A DNA stretch of 64,000 nucleotides from Klenkia brasiliensis (GCF_900100695.1 NZ_FNCF01000002.1:248001-312000), one strand, 5' to 3'. Positions 41,481-51,430 are shown, counted from the first letter of the stretch. Notes: generated by a model from the sequence alone, not told the origin. Numbers and translations are program-made.

Positions 41481-42880
41481 GCCGGCACCTCCGCTGCGGC
41501 GATCTTGAGCAGGGACTGCCGGAGCATCGCCCGCCGGTAGGCGGCGCTGGCCCGGTGGTCGTCGAGCGGGGTGCCCTCGCCGGCCAGCACGTCGGCGGCC
41601 GCGGCGACGTCGGGCCACCGCGCGCCGACCAGGGCCTCCTCCGTGGCCCGGGCGCGGATCGGGGTGGCGGCCACCCCGCCCAGCCCGATCGTCGCCCGGG
41701 TGACCTCGCCGTCCACGACGTCCACCCCGACGGCGACGGCGACGCTGGAGATGTCGTCGAACCGCCGCTTGGCGATCTTGGTGAACCCGACCAGCCCGGG
41801 TTGCGGCTGCGGGATGCGGACGGCGCGGATCAGCTCGCCCGCCGTGCGCACGCTGCGCCGGTAGCCGGTGAAGTAGTCGGCCAGGGCCACCTCGCGCTCG
41901 CCGGCGGCCGAGACCAGCACCAGCGAGGCGTCCAGGGCCAGCAGGACGGGGGCGGCGTCGCCGATGGGGGAGCCGGTGCCCAGGTTGCCGCCCAGCGTCG
42001 CGCCGTTGCGGATCAGCACGGAGGCGAACTGCGGGAGCAGCAGGTCCAGCAGCGGGACGGCGCCGTCCAGCCGTGCGGCCACCTCGCTGAGGGTGACGGC
42101 GGCACCGATCTCGACCACCTCGTCGGTGACCGAGACCCCGTGCAGCTCCGGCAGCCGGTCGATCGCGACGACCTGCCGGGCGCGCAGGCCGCGCAGGTTG
42201 ACCTCGACGCCGTGGTCGGTCGAGCCGGCGACGACGACGGCGTCGGGGTGCTCGGCCAGCAGCGCCAGCGCGGCGGGCAGGTCGGCCGGGCGGGCGAACC
42301 CGGGGACGTCGGTCGGGGTCGCGGCGGGTGCGGGACGGGTCTGCCGGCCGGCCAGCGCGTCGTCGGCGTCCGGGGCGGCCAGGGCGTAGGCCGCGTCGCG
42401 GATGGGCCGGTAGCCGGTGCAGCGGCAGAGGTTGCCCGACAGGGCGTGCAGGTCGAACCCGTTGGCGCCGTGCTCGGGCGTGGGCTCGCCCGGGGCGCGG
42501 TCGGGCCGGTAGAACTCCGCGGCCATCGAGCAGACGAACCCCGGCGTGCAGTAGCCGCACTGCGAACCGCCGCGCACCGCCATCTCGTGCTGGACCGGGT
42601 GCAGGTCGTCGGGGGTGCCCAGGCCCTCGGCGGTGACCACCTCCTGGCCGTCGAGCGCCAGCACCGGGACCAGGCAGGCGTTCAGCGCCGTCCAGCGGGT
42701 GGGCGTCGTCGTCCCGGGGCGGGCGACGAGCACCGAGCAGGCCCCGCACTCGCCCTCGGCGCACCCCTCCTTGGCACCGACCAGGCCCGACTCCCGCAGC
42801 CAGTCCAGCGCGGTGGTGTGCGCGGGGACGCCGTCCAGGGGGACGGTGCGCCCGTTCACGGTCAGGCTCGGGGACGGCAT
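41477..42880 (-). CDS. xdhA: Xanthine dehydrogenase, small subunit (2Fe-2S and FAD)
   Basis: 467 residues. Both iron-sulfur clusters are visible: CAEGECGACSVL (plant-type ferredoxin) and CGYCTPGF with CRCTGYRPI. From about 190 the FAD-binding domain follows (VVAGSTDHGVEVNL, GATLGGNLGTGSPIGDAAP). It passes electrons from the molybdenum centre to NAD. It is the first gene of the purine-degradation operon xdhA-xdhB-xdhC-guaD. ATG 42880; a regulator is not adjacent. Confidence 0.95.
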   Translation of the reverse strand: MPSPSLTVNGRTVPLDGVPAHTTALDWLRESGLVGAKEGCAEGECGACSVLVARPGTTTPTRWTALNACLVPVLALDGQEVVTAEGLGTPDDLHPVQHEMAVRGGSQCGYCTPGFVCSMAAEFYRPDRAPGEPTPEHGANGFDLHALSGNLCRCTGYRPIRDAAYALAAPDADDALAGRQTRPAPAATPTDVPGFARPADLPAALALLAEHPDAVVVAGSTDHGVEVNLRGLRARQVVAIDRLPELHGVSVTDEVVEIGAAVTLSEVAARLDGAVPLLDLLLPQFASVLIRNGATLGGNLGTGSPIGDAAPVLLALDASLVLVSAAGEREVALADYFTGYRRSVRTAGELIRAVRIPQPQPGLVGFTKIAKRRFDDISSVAVAVGVDVVDGEVTRATIGLGGVAATPIRARATEEALVGARWPDVAAAADVLAGEGTPLDDHRASAAYRRAMLRQSLLKIAAAEVPA

Positions 42881-43022
42881 GCGGGGTGCTCCTCGGGGTC
42901 GGTGCGGGGCTCCAGGGTGCACTGTGCAGGTTGCGGGCAGGTCTCGGTCGTGCGCCGGAGGGTTGTGGAACGCGCGTGTCCTTGATCGGATGACGGTCCC
43001 CGACCTGCACGGAGGCACGTCG

Positions 43023-45353
43023 ATGAGCGCGGCCCGACGGATCGGCACGCTGGCGAAGCTCCTGGGTGCCGTCGTGCTGGCCGGGGTGCTGGTCGCCGCC
43101 GTCCTGTTCCCGGTGGTCGGGGGGCTCGGGCTCACCGCGCGGGACTCCGCGTCGCTGCTGGACGCGCTGCCCGTCGAGCTCACCGACCGCACCCCGCCGG
43201 GCAACACCGTCGTCCTCGCGGCCAACGGCGAGGTGGTCACCGGGTTCTACGACGAAAACCGCGCGCCGGTGCCGGCCGACCGCATCGCGCCGGTGATGAA
43301 GCAGGCGATGGTGGCCATCGAGGACGCCCGCTTCTACTCCCACAACGGGCTGGACGTGCAGGGCACGCTGCGTGCCGCGGTGACGAACGTGGTGGCCGGC
43401 GACGTGCAGGAGGGCGGGTCGACGCTGACCCAGCAGCTGGTCAAGCAGACCCTGCTGCAGACCGCGCGGACGCCCGCGGAGGCCACCGCCGCCACCGAGC
43501 AGACGCTGGAGCGCAAGCTGCGCGAGGCCCGGCTCGCCCTGGCGCTGGAGGAGACCTACTCCAAGGACGAGATCCTCACCCGCTACCTGAACATCGTGTA
43601 CTTCGGCCAGAACGCCTACGGCGTGCAGGCCGCCGCCCGCATCTACTTCTCCGTCGACGCCGCCGACCTGACCCTGCCGCAGGCCGCGATGCTGGCCGGC
43701 CTGGCGCAGAGCCCCACCAACGACGACCCGACGGTCAACCCCGACGCCGCGACCACCCGCCGTGACCAGGTGCTGGACCGGATGGCCGCGCAGGGCATGG
43801 TCACCCCTGCCGACGCCGCGGCCGCGCAGGCCACCCCGCTGGGGCTGGTGCTCGGCGCGGCCCCGCCGCGCGGCTGCGTGCAGGCCTCGGTCGGCGCGTT
43901 CGTCTGCGACTACGTGCAGCGCTACCTGACCCAGACCCTGGGCATCAGCCAAGAGCAGCTGGACAACGACGGGCTGACCATCCAGACCACGCTGGACCCC
44001 GACCTGCAGCGCGCCGGGGACGCCGCGGTGCTGCAGACCCTGCCGATGGGCGACTCGCTGGCCGGCATGTTCACCGCCGTCGAGCCGGGCACCGGGCACC
44101 TGCTGGCGATGAGCGTCAACCGGGTCTTCGGCTACGACCCGGCCGACCCGGCGCAGGAGTCCTACAACCTCAACGTCGCGGCCAGCCAGGGCTCCGGGTC
44201 GACCTACAAGGTGTTCACCGCCGCCGCGGCCCTGGCCCGGCAGTACTCGCAGTACTACACGCTGACCACCGGCGACCCCTACACCTCGCGGGTCTACCGC
44301 GACGGCGGCGAGCCCTACGACGTGGAGAACGCCGGCCGCTACTCGCCGACGCTGGACCTCGCGACCGCCCTCTACCAGTCCTCCAACACCTACTTCCTGG
44401 CGCTGGAGGACGCACTCGGCAGCGTGGAGGAGCCGGTGCGGATGGCCGAGGCGGCGGGGCTGTTCCAGTTCAGCGACCCCGGCCTGCCGCAGCAGATCAT
44501 CGACGAGAACCGCGGCTCGTTCACCTTCGGCGCCGAGGCCACCAGCCCGCTGGCGCTGGCCAGCGCCTACTCCACCTTCGCCGCCAGCGGCACCCGCTGC
44601 CTGGTCACCCCGGTGACCGCCGTCCTCGACCGCACCGGCGCCCCGCTGACCGGCGCCGACGGCGCGCCCGTCGTCCGCGGCGACCAGTGCACGCCGGGCG
44701 CGATCAACCCGGGCGTGGCCACCACGATGAACCAGATCCTGCGCCGCGACGTCGAGCCCGGGAACCCGGGCCAGACCGGGTCGCGCGCCTACGTCGCCGG
44801 CCACCAGATCGCGGGCAAGACCGGCACCTCGCAGGACAACTTCTCGGCCGCCTTCGTCGGCTACACCCCCGAGATCACCGCCAGCGTCATGGTGCTCAAC
44901 CCCAAGCAGAACCAGGACGTCGGCGGTTTCGGCGGCAACAAGCCGGCCACCATCTGGCGGGCGGCGATGGCGCCGATCCTCGAGGCCCGGGGGAGCGGTG
45001 AGTTCCCGCCCGCCGACCCGGTGGTGGTCAACGGCAACACCCGGGCGGTGCCCGGCTGCGGCTCGGTCTCGGCGTGCCGCTCGGCGCTCACGTCGGCCGG
45101 GTTCGTCCCGCAGACGGTCACGGTCAACGGCAGCAGCCCGTCGGGGTCGCTGCTGGGCACCAGCCCGCCGGCCGGGGGCCGCGCCGTGGTGGGCCAGGTG
45201 GTCACCATCCGGGTCAGCAACGGCGCCTCCTACGTGCCGCCGGCGCCGGCACCCGCGCCGGCCCCCGCACCCGGGCCGGCGCCGGGACCGGCCCCGCCGC
45301 CGGGGGTGCCGGTCCCGGGCCTGCCGGTGATCCCGGGGCTGCCGACCAACTAG
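43023..45353 (+). CDS. Class A penicillin-binding protein with PASTA domain
   Basis: 776 residues. One membrane helix (about 12-34) is followed by the transglycosylase domain with the catalytic Glu in AIEDARFYSHNG, then QEGGSTLTQQLVKQ. The transpeptidase has SxxK in GSGSTYKVF, SSN and the KTGT motif in AGKTGTSQ. One PASTA domain (about 670-735) and a Pro/Ala tail end the protein. It polymerises and cross-links peptidoglycan outside the membrane. ATG 43023 follows GGAGG; an upstream in-frame ATG lies before that site. Close to PonA1/PonA2 of mycobacteria. Confidence 0.93.
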   Translation: MSAARRIGTLAKLLGAVVLAGVLVAAVLFPVVGGLGLTARDSASLLDALPVELTDRTPPGNTVVLAANGEVVTGFYDENRAPVPADRIAPVMKQAMVAIEDARFYSHNGLDVQGTLRAAVTNVVAGDVQEGGSTLTQQLVKQTLLQTARTPAEATAATEQTLERKLREARLALALEETYSKDEILTRYLNIVYFGQNAYGVQAAARIYFSVDAADLTLPQAAMLAGLAQSPTNDDPTVNPDAATTRRDQVLDRMAAQGMVTPADAAAAQATPLGLVLGAAPPRGCVQASVGAFVCDYVQRYLTQTLGISQEQLDNDGLTIQTTLDPDLQRAGDAAVLQTLPMGDSLAGMFTAVEPGTGHLLAMSVNRVFGYDPADPAQESYNLNVAASQGSGSTYKVFTAAAALARQYSQYYTLTTGDPYTSRVYRDGGEPYDVENAGRYSPTLDLATALYQSSNTYFLALEDALGSVEEPVRMAEAAGLFQFSDPGLPQQIIDENRGSFTFGAEATSPLALASAYSTFAASGTRCLVTPVTAVLDRTGAPLTGADGAPVVRGDQCTPGAINPGVATTMNQILRRDVEPGNPGQTGSRAYVAGHQIAGKTGTSQDNFSAAFVGYTPEITASVMVLNPKQNQDVGGFGGNKPATIWRAAMAPILEARGSGEFPPADPVVVNGNTRAVPGCGSVSACRSALTSAGFVPQTVTVNGSSPSGSLLGTSPPAGGRAVVGQVVTIRVSNGASYVPPAPAPAPAPAPGPAPGPAPPPGVPVPGLPVIPGLPTN

Positions 45354-47164
45354 CTCGTGTGGTGGACGGCGGCCGGCTCGCTGACCGGGGTGGGGATGCC
45401 CTCGTAGCGGGCCTTGAGCTGCAGCGCCAGGTACAGGGAGTAGTGCCGGGACTGGTGCAGGTTGCCGCCGTGCATCCACAGCTGCGGGACGGCGGTGGGC
45501 TTCCACATGTTGCGCTGCTCGCCCTCCCACGGGCCGGGGTCCTTGGTGGTGTCCGAGCCCAGGCCCCAGACCTTGCCCACCCGGTCGGCGGTCTCGGCGT
45601 CGACGAGGTCGGCGATCCAGCCGTTCATCGAGTTGTAGCCGGTGGCGTAGACGACCAGGTCGGCCGGCAGCTCGGTGCCGTCCTCGAGCACGACGGCGTC
45701 CTCGGTCAGCTCGCGCACCTGGCCGCCGACCAGCTTCACCGACCCGTTCGCGATGAGCTCGGAGGCACCCACGTCGATGTAGTAGCCCGAGCCCCGGCGC
45801 AGGTACTTGAGGAACAGCCCGGAGTCGTCGTCGCCGAAGTCGAGGGCGAACCCGGCCTTCTCGAGGCGGGAGTAGAACTCGGCGTCGTCGATGCGGATCT
45901 GGTCGTAGAGCGGCTTCTGGAACTCGCCCATGATCCGGTAGGGCAGCGAGGCGAAGGTCAGGTCGGCCTTGTGCGTGGTCATCCCGTTGGCCACGGCGCT
46001 CTCGGAGTACAGGCCCTCCATGGTGCCCATCAGGGACTTGCTGGTGACGATGTGCGTCGAGCTGCGCTGCACCATCGTGACGTCGGCGCCGTGCTCCCAC
46101 AGCGCCGCGCAGATGTCGTGGGCGGAGTTGTTGGAGCCGACGACGACCACCTTCTTGTCCCGGTACTGCTCCGGCCCGGGGTGCTGCGAGCTGTGCTGCT
46201 GTTCGCCGCGGAAGCGGTCCATGCCCGGGAACTGCGGCATGCGGGCCTTGCCGCTCATGCCGGTGGCGAACACCAGCTGGGTGGGGTGCAGCGTCAGCCG
46301 CTCGCCGTCCCGGGTGAGCTCGACGGTCCAGGTGCCAACGGCCTCGTCGAACGACGCCGACTCGACCGTCGTGGAGCTCCAGTAGATCAGCTCCATGACC
46401 TTGACGTACATCTCCAGCCAGTCGCCGATCTTGTCCTTCGGCGCGAACACCGGCCAGTTCTCCGGGAACGGCAGGTAGGGCAGGTGGTCGTACCAGACCG
46501 GGTCGTGCAGGCACAGCGACTTGTAGCGGCTGCGCCACTGGTCACCGGGCCGGGCGTGCCGGTCCACCACGATCGTGGGGACGTCGAGCTGGCGCAGCCG
46601 GGCACCGAGGGCGATCCCGCCCTGGCCGCCGCCGATGACCAGCACGTAGGGCTGCCGGCTGTACCCCAGCTCGGCGGCCTCGGCGTCGCGGCGCTCCAGC
46701 CAGGTCTGCCGGTCCTTGTTCGCGCCGTGCTCGGCGCCCATGGGCCGGTCGCGGCCCGCCTTCTCCTCGTGGCCGGTGAGCTCGTAGAGCGTCGTCAGCA
46801 AGGTCCACGCCTTGCCGTCGGTCAGCCGTAGGTGGCCGCGGCCGCGCCCGACCGAGGTCTCGAAGTGGATCCACGCCTCGTCGACGCCGTCGGCGCCGGT
46901 GGGCTCCTCGCCCTCGGTGACCCGGAACCCGGTCGGGTCCACCCGGTCCAGCACCTCGGTCAGCCGGGCGCGGACGGCGTCGCGGCCCTCGGCGGTGGTG
47001 ATGTTCCAGGTGAAGGCGATCAGGTCCCGCCAGAAGCAGGTCGGGGCGAACAGCTCGACGGCGGCGTCCACGTCGCGGGCGGTGAGCGCGGCCTGGAAGT
47101 CCTCGAGCCAGGCGGTCACCCGCCCGGCCGGGGTGTCGGTGGGCCGTTCCAGGGTCTGGGTCAT
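45350..47164 (-). CDS. Flavin-containing monooxygenase with N-terminal SnoaL-like domain
   Basis: 604 residues. Residues 1-150 form a SnoaL/NTF2-like fold (WLEDFQAALTARDVDAAVEL, DLIAFTWNITTAEGR). The FAD-binding motif GGGQGGIALGARLR begins near 180, the NADPH site GSNNSAHDICAALWE near 365, and ATGYNSMNGW near the end is the usual C-terminal FMO signature. It should oxygenate a heteroatom or carbonyl. ATG 47164 has GGAGG upstream. It is divergent from a GAF regulator that probably controls it; the substrate is unknown. Confidence 0.9.
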   Translation of the reverse strand: MTQTLERPTDTPAGRVTAWLEDFQAALTARDVDAAVELFAPTCFWRDLIAFTWNITTAEGRDAVRARLTEVLDRVDPTGFRVTEGEEPTGADGVDEAWIHFETSVGRGRGHLRLTDGKAWTLLTTLYELTGHEEKAGRDRPMGAEHGANKDRQTWLERRDAEAAELGYSRQPYVLVIGGGQGGIALGARLRQLDVPTIVVDRHARPGDQWRSRYKSLCLHDPVWYDHLPYLPFPENWPVFAPKDKIGDWLEMYVKVMELIYWSSTTVESASFDEAVGTWTVELTRDGERLTLHPTQLVFATGMSGKARMPQFPGMDRFRGEQQHSSQHPGPEQYRDKKVVVVGSNNSAHDICAALWEHGADVTMVQRSSTHIVTSKSLMGTMEGLYSESAVANGMTTHKADLTFASLPYRIMGEFQKPLYDQIRIDDAEFYSRLEKAGFALDFGDDDSGLFLKYLRRGSGYYIDVGASELIANGSVKLVGGQVRELTEDAVVLEDGTELPADLVVYATGYNSMNGWIADLVDAETADRVGKVWGLGSDTTKDPGPWEGEQRNMWKPTAVPQLWMHGGNLHQSRHYSLYLALQLKARYEGIPTPVSEPAAVHHTS

Positions 47165-47286
47165 GCCGGTGCCTCCTCGCACGGGCGGCCTCGTCGCCGC
47201 CCGCGCCCACCCCACACCCGCCCGGGACGCAGCGGCAGGGTTGCAGGGGGTTGCGTGATCCGTGGTCCAGGTCACACGCTGGGGTG

Positions 47287-48453
47287 GTGCCCCGGCCGCT
47301 GATCGACGCATCGTGGCGGCGGGTGGCCGCCGCCGGCGTCGACCCCGGCGGCACCGCGGGCCCGGCCGTGCTGCCCGACGCGGAGGTGTCCCGCCGGGTT
47401 GTCACCGGCCCGCTGGCCCCGATGCTGCCGGTGCTGCGCGACCGCCTCGAGCCGGTCGCCCGGGCCTGCGGCCAGCTGGTCGTCGTCACCGGCACCGACG
47501 GGCGGGTGCTGTGGCAGGGCGGGGCCCCGGAGGTGCGGCGGCGGGCCGACGGCCTGGGCTTCGTGCCCGGTGCCGCCTGGGACGAGCCGACCGTGGGCAC
47601 CAACGCCATCGGCACCTGCCTGGTGCTGGGCACCCCGGTCGGCGTGCACGGCGGCGAGCACTACGTCGACGGCCACCAGCAGTGGACCTGCGCGGCCGCC
47701 CCGCTGCGCGACCCGGTGGGCGGGGGCCTGCTCGGCGTCGTCGACCTGTCCGGGCCGGCCCGCACGGCCCACCCCGGTGCCCTGGCGCTGGTGTCGGCGG
47801 TCGCCGCGCTGGCCGAGCACGAGGTGCGGGCCGCGCACGACCGGGTGCTGGAGCAGCTGCGCCGGGTGGCCGGGCCGCTGCTGGCCCGGGTGGACGGCCG
47901 CGCGCTGGTGCTGGCCCCCGACGGCGCGACCGCGGCGGCCACCGGGTTCGCCGGCCCGGCGCGGGTCGTCCTGCCGGCCGGCCTGGACGGCGGGGCGGTG
48001 GTGCTGCCGGGGCTGGGTGCCTGCCGGGTGGAGCCGCTGCCCGGTGGCTGGCTGGTCCGGCTCGACGACGCCGAGCCCGGCAGCGCCACCGGTGCGGTGC
48101 TGGACCTGTCCGGCGACCGGCCGGTGCTGCGGGTCAGCACCCCGACCGGCTCGTGGACCGACGTGCTCGGGCTGCGGCACGCCGAGATCCTGCTGGCCCT
48201 GGCGGGTGCCCCGGGGGGCCGCAGCGCCGGCGAGCTGGCCGACGACCTGTTCGCCGACCCCACCCGCACGGTCACCGTGCGGGCCGAGGTGTCGCGGCTG
48301 CGACGCACGGTCGGGCCGCTGCTGGCCGCGCGGCCCTACCGCTTCGCCGAGGGCGTCACGGTGCAGGTGCGCCGTCCGGCCGGTCGGCTGCTGCCGGGGT
48401 CGGTGGCCCCGGTGGTGCTCCGCGCGCGAGCCGCTCGTCCAGCGCCTGCGTGA
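47287..48453 (+). CDS. GAF-domain transcriptional regulator (AcoR-like without AAA domain)
   Basis: 388 residues. A GAF domain around 95-165 reads DEPTVGTNAIGTCLVLGTPV and GEHYVDGHQQWTCAAAPLRD, the pattern of acetoin/alkanol-type sigma54 activators. The AAA+ and FIS domains are absent; instead a winged-helix-like C-terminus (about 295-370, RHAEILLALAGAPGG, TVRAEVSRLRRTVGPL) is present. It is divergent from the monooxygenase gene, 122 bases away, and is probably its activator. GTG 47287 or 47284. Its 3' end overlaps the convergent YihY gene by 98 bases. Confidence 0.8.
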   Translation: MPRPLIDASWRRVAAAGVDPGGTAGPAVLPDAEVSRRVVTGPLAPMLPVLRDRLEPVARACGQLVVVTGTDGRVLWQGGAPEVRRRADGLGFVPGAAWDEPTVGTNAIGTCLVLGTPVGVHGGEHYVDGHQQWTCAAAPLRDPVGGGLLGVVDLSGPARTAHPGALALVSAVAALAEHEVRAAHDRVLEQLRRVAGPLLARVDGRALVLAPDGATAAATGFAGPARVVLPAGLDGGAVVLPGLGACRVEPLPGGWLVRLDDAEPGSATGAVLDLSGDRPVLRVSTPTGSWTDVLGLRHAEILLALAGAPGGRSAGELADDLFADPTRTVTVRAEVSRLRRTVGPLLAARPYRFAEGVTVQVRRPAGRLLPGSVAPVVLRARAARPAPA

Positions 48454-49243
48454 GCAGCCACCCCGCGATCACCACCAGGTGCAGCACGAACAGCCACAGC
48501 CCGATCGCGACCACGCCGCCGACGACGTCCAGCCCGCCGAACGGCGCCCCGAGGGCGAACGGCAGCCGCAGGAACAGCACGAACCCCTGCAGGAACCCCG
48601 ACAGCGACGCGGCGGTGAAGAAGGCGCCGACCAGGATCGCCCGCCACCGCAGCATCCCCGGGGCGACCACCCGGAAGCCCCACACCAGCGGGACGGCGAG
48701 GGCGAACAGCACCGTGTAGAAGCCCACCGCGATCGACCCGACGCGGCCCCAGAACCCGTGCTCCTGCAGGTCGGCGAGCACCGGGACGACGCCGAGCACG
48801 GCCAGCAGCAGGAACGGGGCGACCACCAGCAGGGGGACGACGGCCAGCCGGCCGCGCCACCCGGTGAAGCTGTCCTCCTGGCCGGTGAACCGCAGCAGCG
48901 CCCGGCGCAGGCCCTCGCCCCAGAAGGTCATCGGCAGCAGCGCCAGCACCCCGCCGAGCCAGGTCAGCGTGGTGCCCGCCGCGGCGAGCGCGGCCAGCGC
49001 GTCGGGGGCGCCGAGCTGGTCGGGCAGCACCTGGCCGAGGGTGTCCAGGTAGCCGCGCACGGTGCCCGGCGAGGTCAGCAGCGAGGTCAGGCCCAGCGCG
49101 AGCAGCAGCAGCGGGACGACGGAGATGCCGGCGTAGAAGGTGAGCCCGGCGGCGATCAGCGACAGGTCGCGGCCGCGCAGCCCGCGGCGGACGGAGCGCA
49201 GCAGCCCGCGGGTCTCGGAACGCCATCGGGTCACCGGGCCCAC
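48356..49243 (-). CDS. YihY/BrkB-family membrane protein
   Basis: 295 residues with six hydrophobic helices. The N-terminal amphipathic part and DLSLIAAGLTFYAGISVVPL, LLTQALDE at the end of the last helix are typical of YihY (formerly RNase BN). These proteins are of unknown function, possibly transport or envelope-related. A proline-rich tail follows. Its 3' end overlaps the GAF regulator by 98 bases on the opposite strand. Confidence 0.88.
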   Translation of the reverse strand: MGPVTRWRSETRGLLRSVRRGLRGRDLSLIAAGLTFYAGISVVPLLLLALGLTSLLTSPGTVRGYLDTLGQVLPDQLGAPDALAALAAAGTTLTWLGGVLALLPMTFWGEGLRRALLRFTGQEDSFTGWRGRLAVVPLLVVAPFLLLAVLGVVPVLADLQEHGFWGRVGSIAVGFYTVLFALAVPLVWGFRVVAPGMLRWRAILVGAFFTAASLSGFLQGFVLFLRLPFALGAPFGGLDVVGGVVAIGLWLFVLHLVVIAGWLLTQALDERLARGAPPGPPTPAAADRPDGAPAP

Positions 49244-49272
49244 TCCACCACCCCGCGCGCGGCGGCGCCCGG

Positions 49273-51303
49273 TCAGCCGAGCACGACCTCCCCGGAGAAG
49301 CCGGTGACCTCCACCTCGCCGGACGCCGACACCGCGACGGTGACCTCGTCGGCGCCGATCCGCAGCCCCTCCACCCGCAGCGCACCCAGCGGCGCCGGGC
49401 GCAGCGGGGCGACCTCCAGCCGCCCGGCCGGGACGTCGGGCCGCAGCCCGAGCACCGCGGTGAGGACGGCGACGGGGGCAGCGGCCGACCAGGCCTGCGG
49501 GCGGCAGGACGCCGGGTAGGCCAGCGCCCGCCGGACCTCGGTGGCCGGGTCACCGGCGAACAGCTCCGGCAACCGCTGGTCGAAGGACTCCCCGGCGGCG
49601 AGCACCCCACGGGCCAGCGAGGCCGCGGGGGCGGCGTGGCCGTCGCGGGCCAGCCCGGTCAGCGCGATCGCGGTGTCGTGCGGCCAGACCGAGCCGCAGT
49701 GGTAGGTCAGCGGTCCGTAGCCGCCGGCCGTGGTGGCCATCGTGCGCAGCCCGAACCCGGAGTCCAGGGCGGGGGAGCCGAGCCGGGCGGCGACCTGGGC
49801 GGACTCGTCGGCGTCCAGCAGCCCGGTGCCCAGCAGGTGGCCCATGTTGGAGGCGGGTGCGTCCACCGGGACCTTGGCGCCGTCCAGCGCGATCGCCGGG
49901 TAGCGGCCCTCGTCGTCGCCGACCCAGAAGGCGTCGCGGAACCGGCCCCGCAGGTCGGCGGCCCGGTCCCGCCAGCGCTGGGCGCCGGGCCGGCCGAAGG
50001 CCTCCAGCAGCGCGGCGCCCCCGAGGGCGGCCTCGTAGGCGTAGGCCTGCGCCTCGCACAGCGCGATCGGTCCGTCGGCGATCCGGCCGTCGACGAAGCG
50101 CACCGAGTCGTGGCTGTCCTTCCAGCCCTGGTTGGCCAGGCCGGTGCCGGTGCGGTCCAGGTACTCCAGGAACCCGTCGCCGTCGGGGTCGGCGTCGGTG
50201 GCCAGCCACCCCAGTGCCCGCTCCAGCGGGTGCAGCAGGGCCTCGACCTCCGCCGCGGGCAGGCCCCACCGCCAGGCGTCGTGCAGCAGGCAGACCCACA
50301 GCGGGGTGGCGTCGACGGTGCCGAAGTAGACCGGCGGCAGGAACGGGGTGACCCCCTCCTCCGCGACCGGGGGACGGCGGATCTCGTGCAGGATCTTGCC
50401 CGGCTCCTCCCCGGTCGCGTCGTCGCGGCGGGCGCCCTGGCGGGCAGCCAGGGCGCGCAGCGTGCCGCCGGCCAGCTCGGTGCCCAGCGGCAGCAGCAGC
50501 CGCGCCGTCCAGAGGCTGTCGCGGCCGAACAGGGTGAGGTACCAGGGCGCCCCGGCGGCGGTGAAGACGTCGTCGGGCTCGGTGGTGGTGACCATCCGCA
50601 GCCCGGCCAGGTCCTCCAGCGACTGCGTCAGCAGCGGGGCCAGCCGGGAGTCGTCGCAGGTCACCCGGGGGGTCGACCAGGTGGACGGCGTGGGTGCGGC
50701 GGCGGTGACCCCGCCGGGGTCGACGACCGTCACCGACCAGTCCAGGCAGACCTCGCCGCGGGCCGGGACCTCGACGGTCCAGCTCAGCCGGCCGGAGTCG
50801 CCCACCGCCTCCAGCCCCGGGACGGCGACGGCGACGCCGCGGCCGGTCCAGCCCTCGCCGTCGGGGGCGACCAGCGGGCGCCGGTGCCCGCTCTTGACCT
50901 CCTCCACGGTGGCCAGGTCGGTGGCCAGGGTGAGGACCACCTCGGCGTGCACCGGCCGGGCCGCGGTGGACACCAGGCGCAGGGTCTCGGCCAGGCCGTC
51001 GGGGCCCAGCACCCGGGTGGTCTCCAGCCGCAGCGTCGGGTCCGGGCCGGGGTCGCCGAGGCCGCGCAGCACGGCGACGTGCCGGCTGGTGCCGGTGCCC
51101 GTGGCGCCGCCGCCGATGCCGTCGGGACGCCGGCCGGCCACCGTCACCCCGACCTCCGACAGCACCCGGACGTCACCGCAGTAGACGCCCTCGGCGCCCT
51201 GGCCGCGGACCGCGCCGTCGCTGGCCGACAACACGCTCACCGGTGCCCGCAGGCACACGTCGAGCTCGTGCACGGTCGGCTGGAGGCCCGGGTCGCTCGT
51301 CAT
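49273..51303 (-). CDS. Glycogen-debranching-enzyme-like glycoside hydrolase
   Basis: 676 residues. The N-terminal GDE_N_bis-type beta domain covers about 10-200 and the C-terminal (alpha/alpha)6 GH family 13/15-like barrel includes PWYLTLFGRDSLWTARLLLP, NQGWKDSHDSV and YHCGSVWPHDTAIA. These are the active-site regions of amylo-alpha-1,6-glucosidase-like enzymes. It has no signal peptide. It is divergent from the LacI regulator of the sugar ABC system, and shared LacI-like sites lie in the gap, so it probably processes the imported oligosaccharide. The exact bond cleaved is not known. Confidence 0.87.
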   Translation of the reverse strand: MTSDPGLQPTVHELDVCLRAPVSVLSASDGAVRGQGAEGVYCGDVRVLSEVGVTVAGRRPDGIGGGATGTGTSRHVAVLRGLGDPGPDPTLRLETTRVLGPDGLAETLRLVSTAARPVHAEVVLTLATDLATVEEVKSGHRRPLVAPDGEGWTGRGVAVAVPGLEAVGDSGRLSWTVEVPARGEVCLDWSVTVVDPGGVTAAAPTPSTWSTPRVTCDDSRLAPLLTQSLEDLAGLRMVTTTEPDDVFTAAGAPWYLTLFGRDSLWTARLLLPLGTELAGGTLRALAARQGARRDDATGEEPGKILHEIRRPPVAEEGVTPFLPPVYFGTVDATPLWVCLLHDAWRWGLPAAEVEALLHPLERALGWLATDADPDGDGFLEYLDRTGTGLANQGWKDSHDSVRFVDGRIADGPIALCEAQAYAYEAALGGAALLEAFGRPGAQRWRDRAADLRGRFRDAFWVGDDEGRYPAIALDGAKVPVDAPASNMGHLLGTGLLDADESAQVAARLGSPALDSGFGLRTMATTAGGYGPLTYHCGSVWPHDTAIALTGLARDGHAAPAASLARGVLAAGESFDQRLPELFAGDPATEVRRALAYPASCRPQAWSAAAPVAVLTAVLGLRPDVPAGRLEVAPLRPAPLGALRVEGLRIGADEVTVAVSASGEVEVTGFSGEVVLG

Positions 51304-51413
51304 TCGACCGATCCAACCCGATCACTGCGGCGACGCACAAGCCGGGTCCAGAGCCGACTTGACATCGGCCGTGCGGCGGCGCACTGTGCCAGCCATCACT
51401 TTGGATCGGTCAA
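51304..51413. promoter_or_regulatory. Paired LacI-type operators
   Basis: GACCGATCCAA occurs at 51306-51316 and in inverted orientation at 51401-51411, each within a dyad close to TTTGGATCGGTCAAA. One copy directly abuts the debranching-enzyme start, and the other ends 20 bases before the LacI start. Their positions suggest one repressor controls both directions, perhaps by looping. Confidence 0.65.
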
Positions 51414-51430
51414 ATCGAGGGAGGTGCGAG

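Noticed and set aside
39066-46538. A 2490-codon open frame on the minus strand spanning several genes
   Set aside because: Only its 3' part is real (xdhB from 41480). The rest runs antisense to the penicillin-binding protein and through other genes, and has no family features; such long open frames are normal at this GC content.
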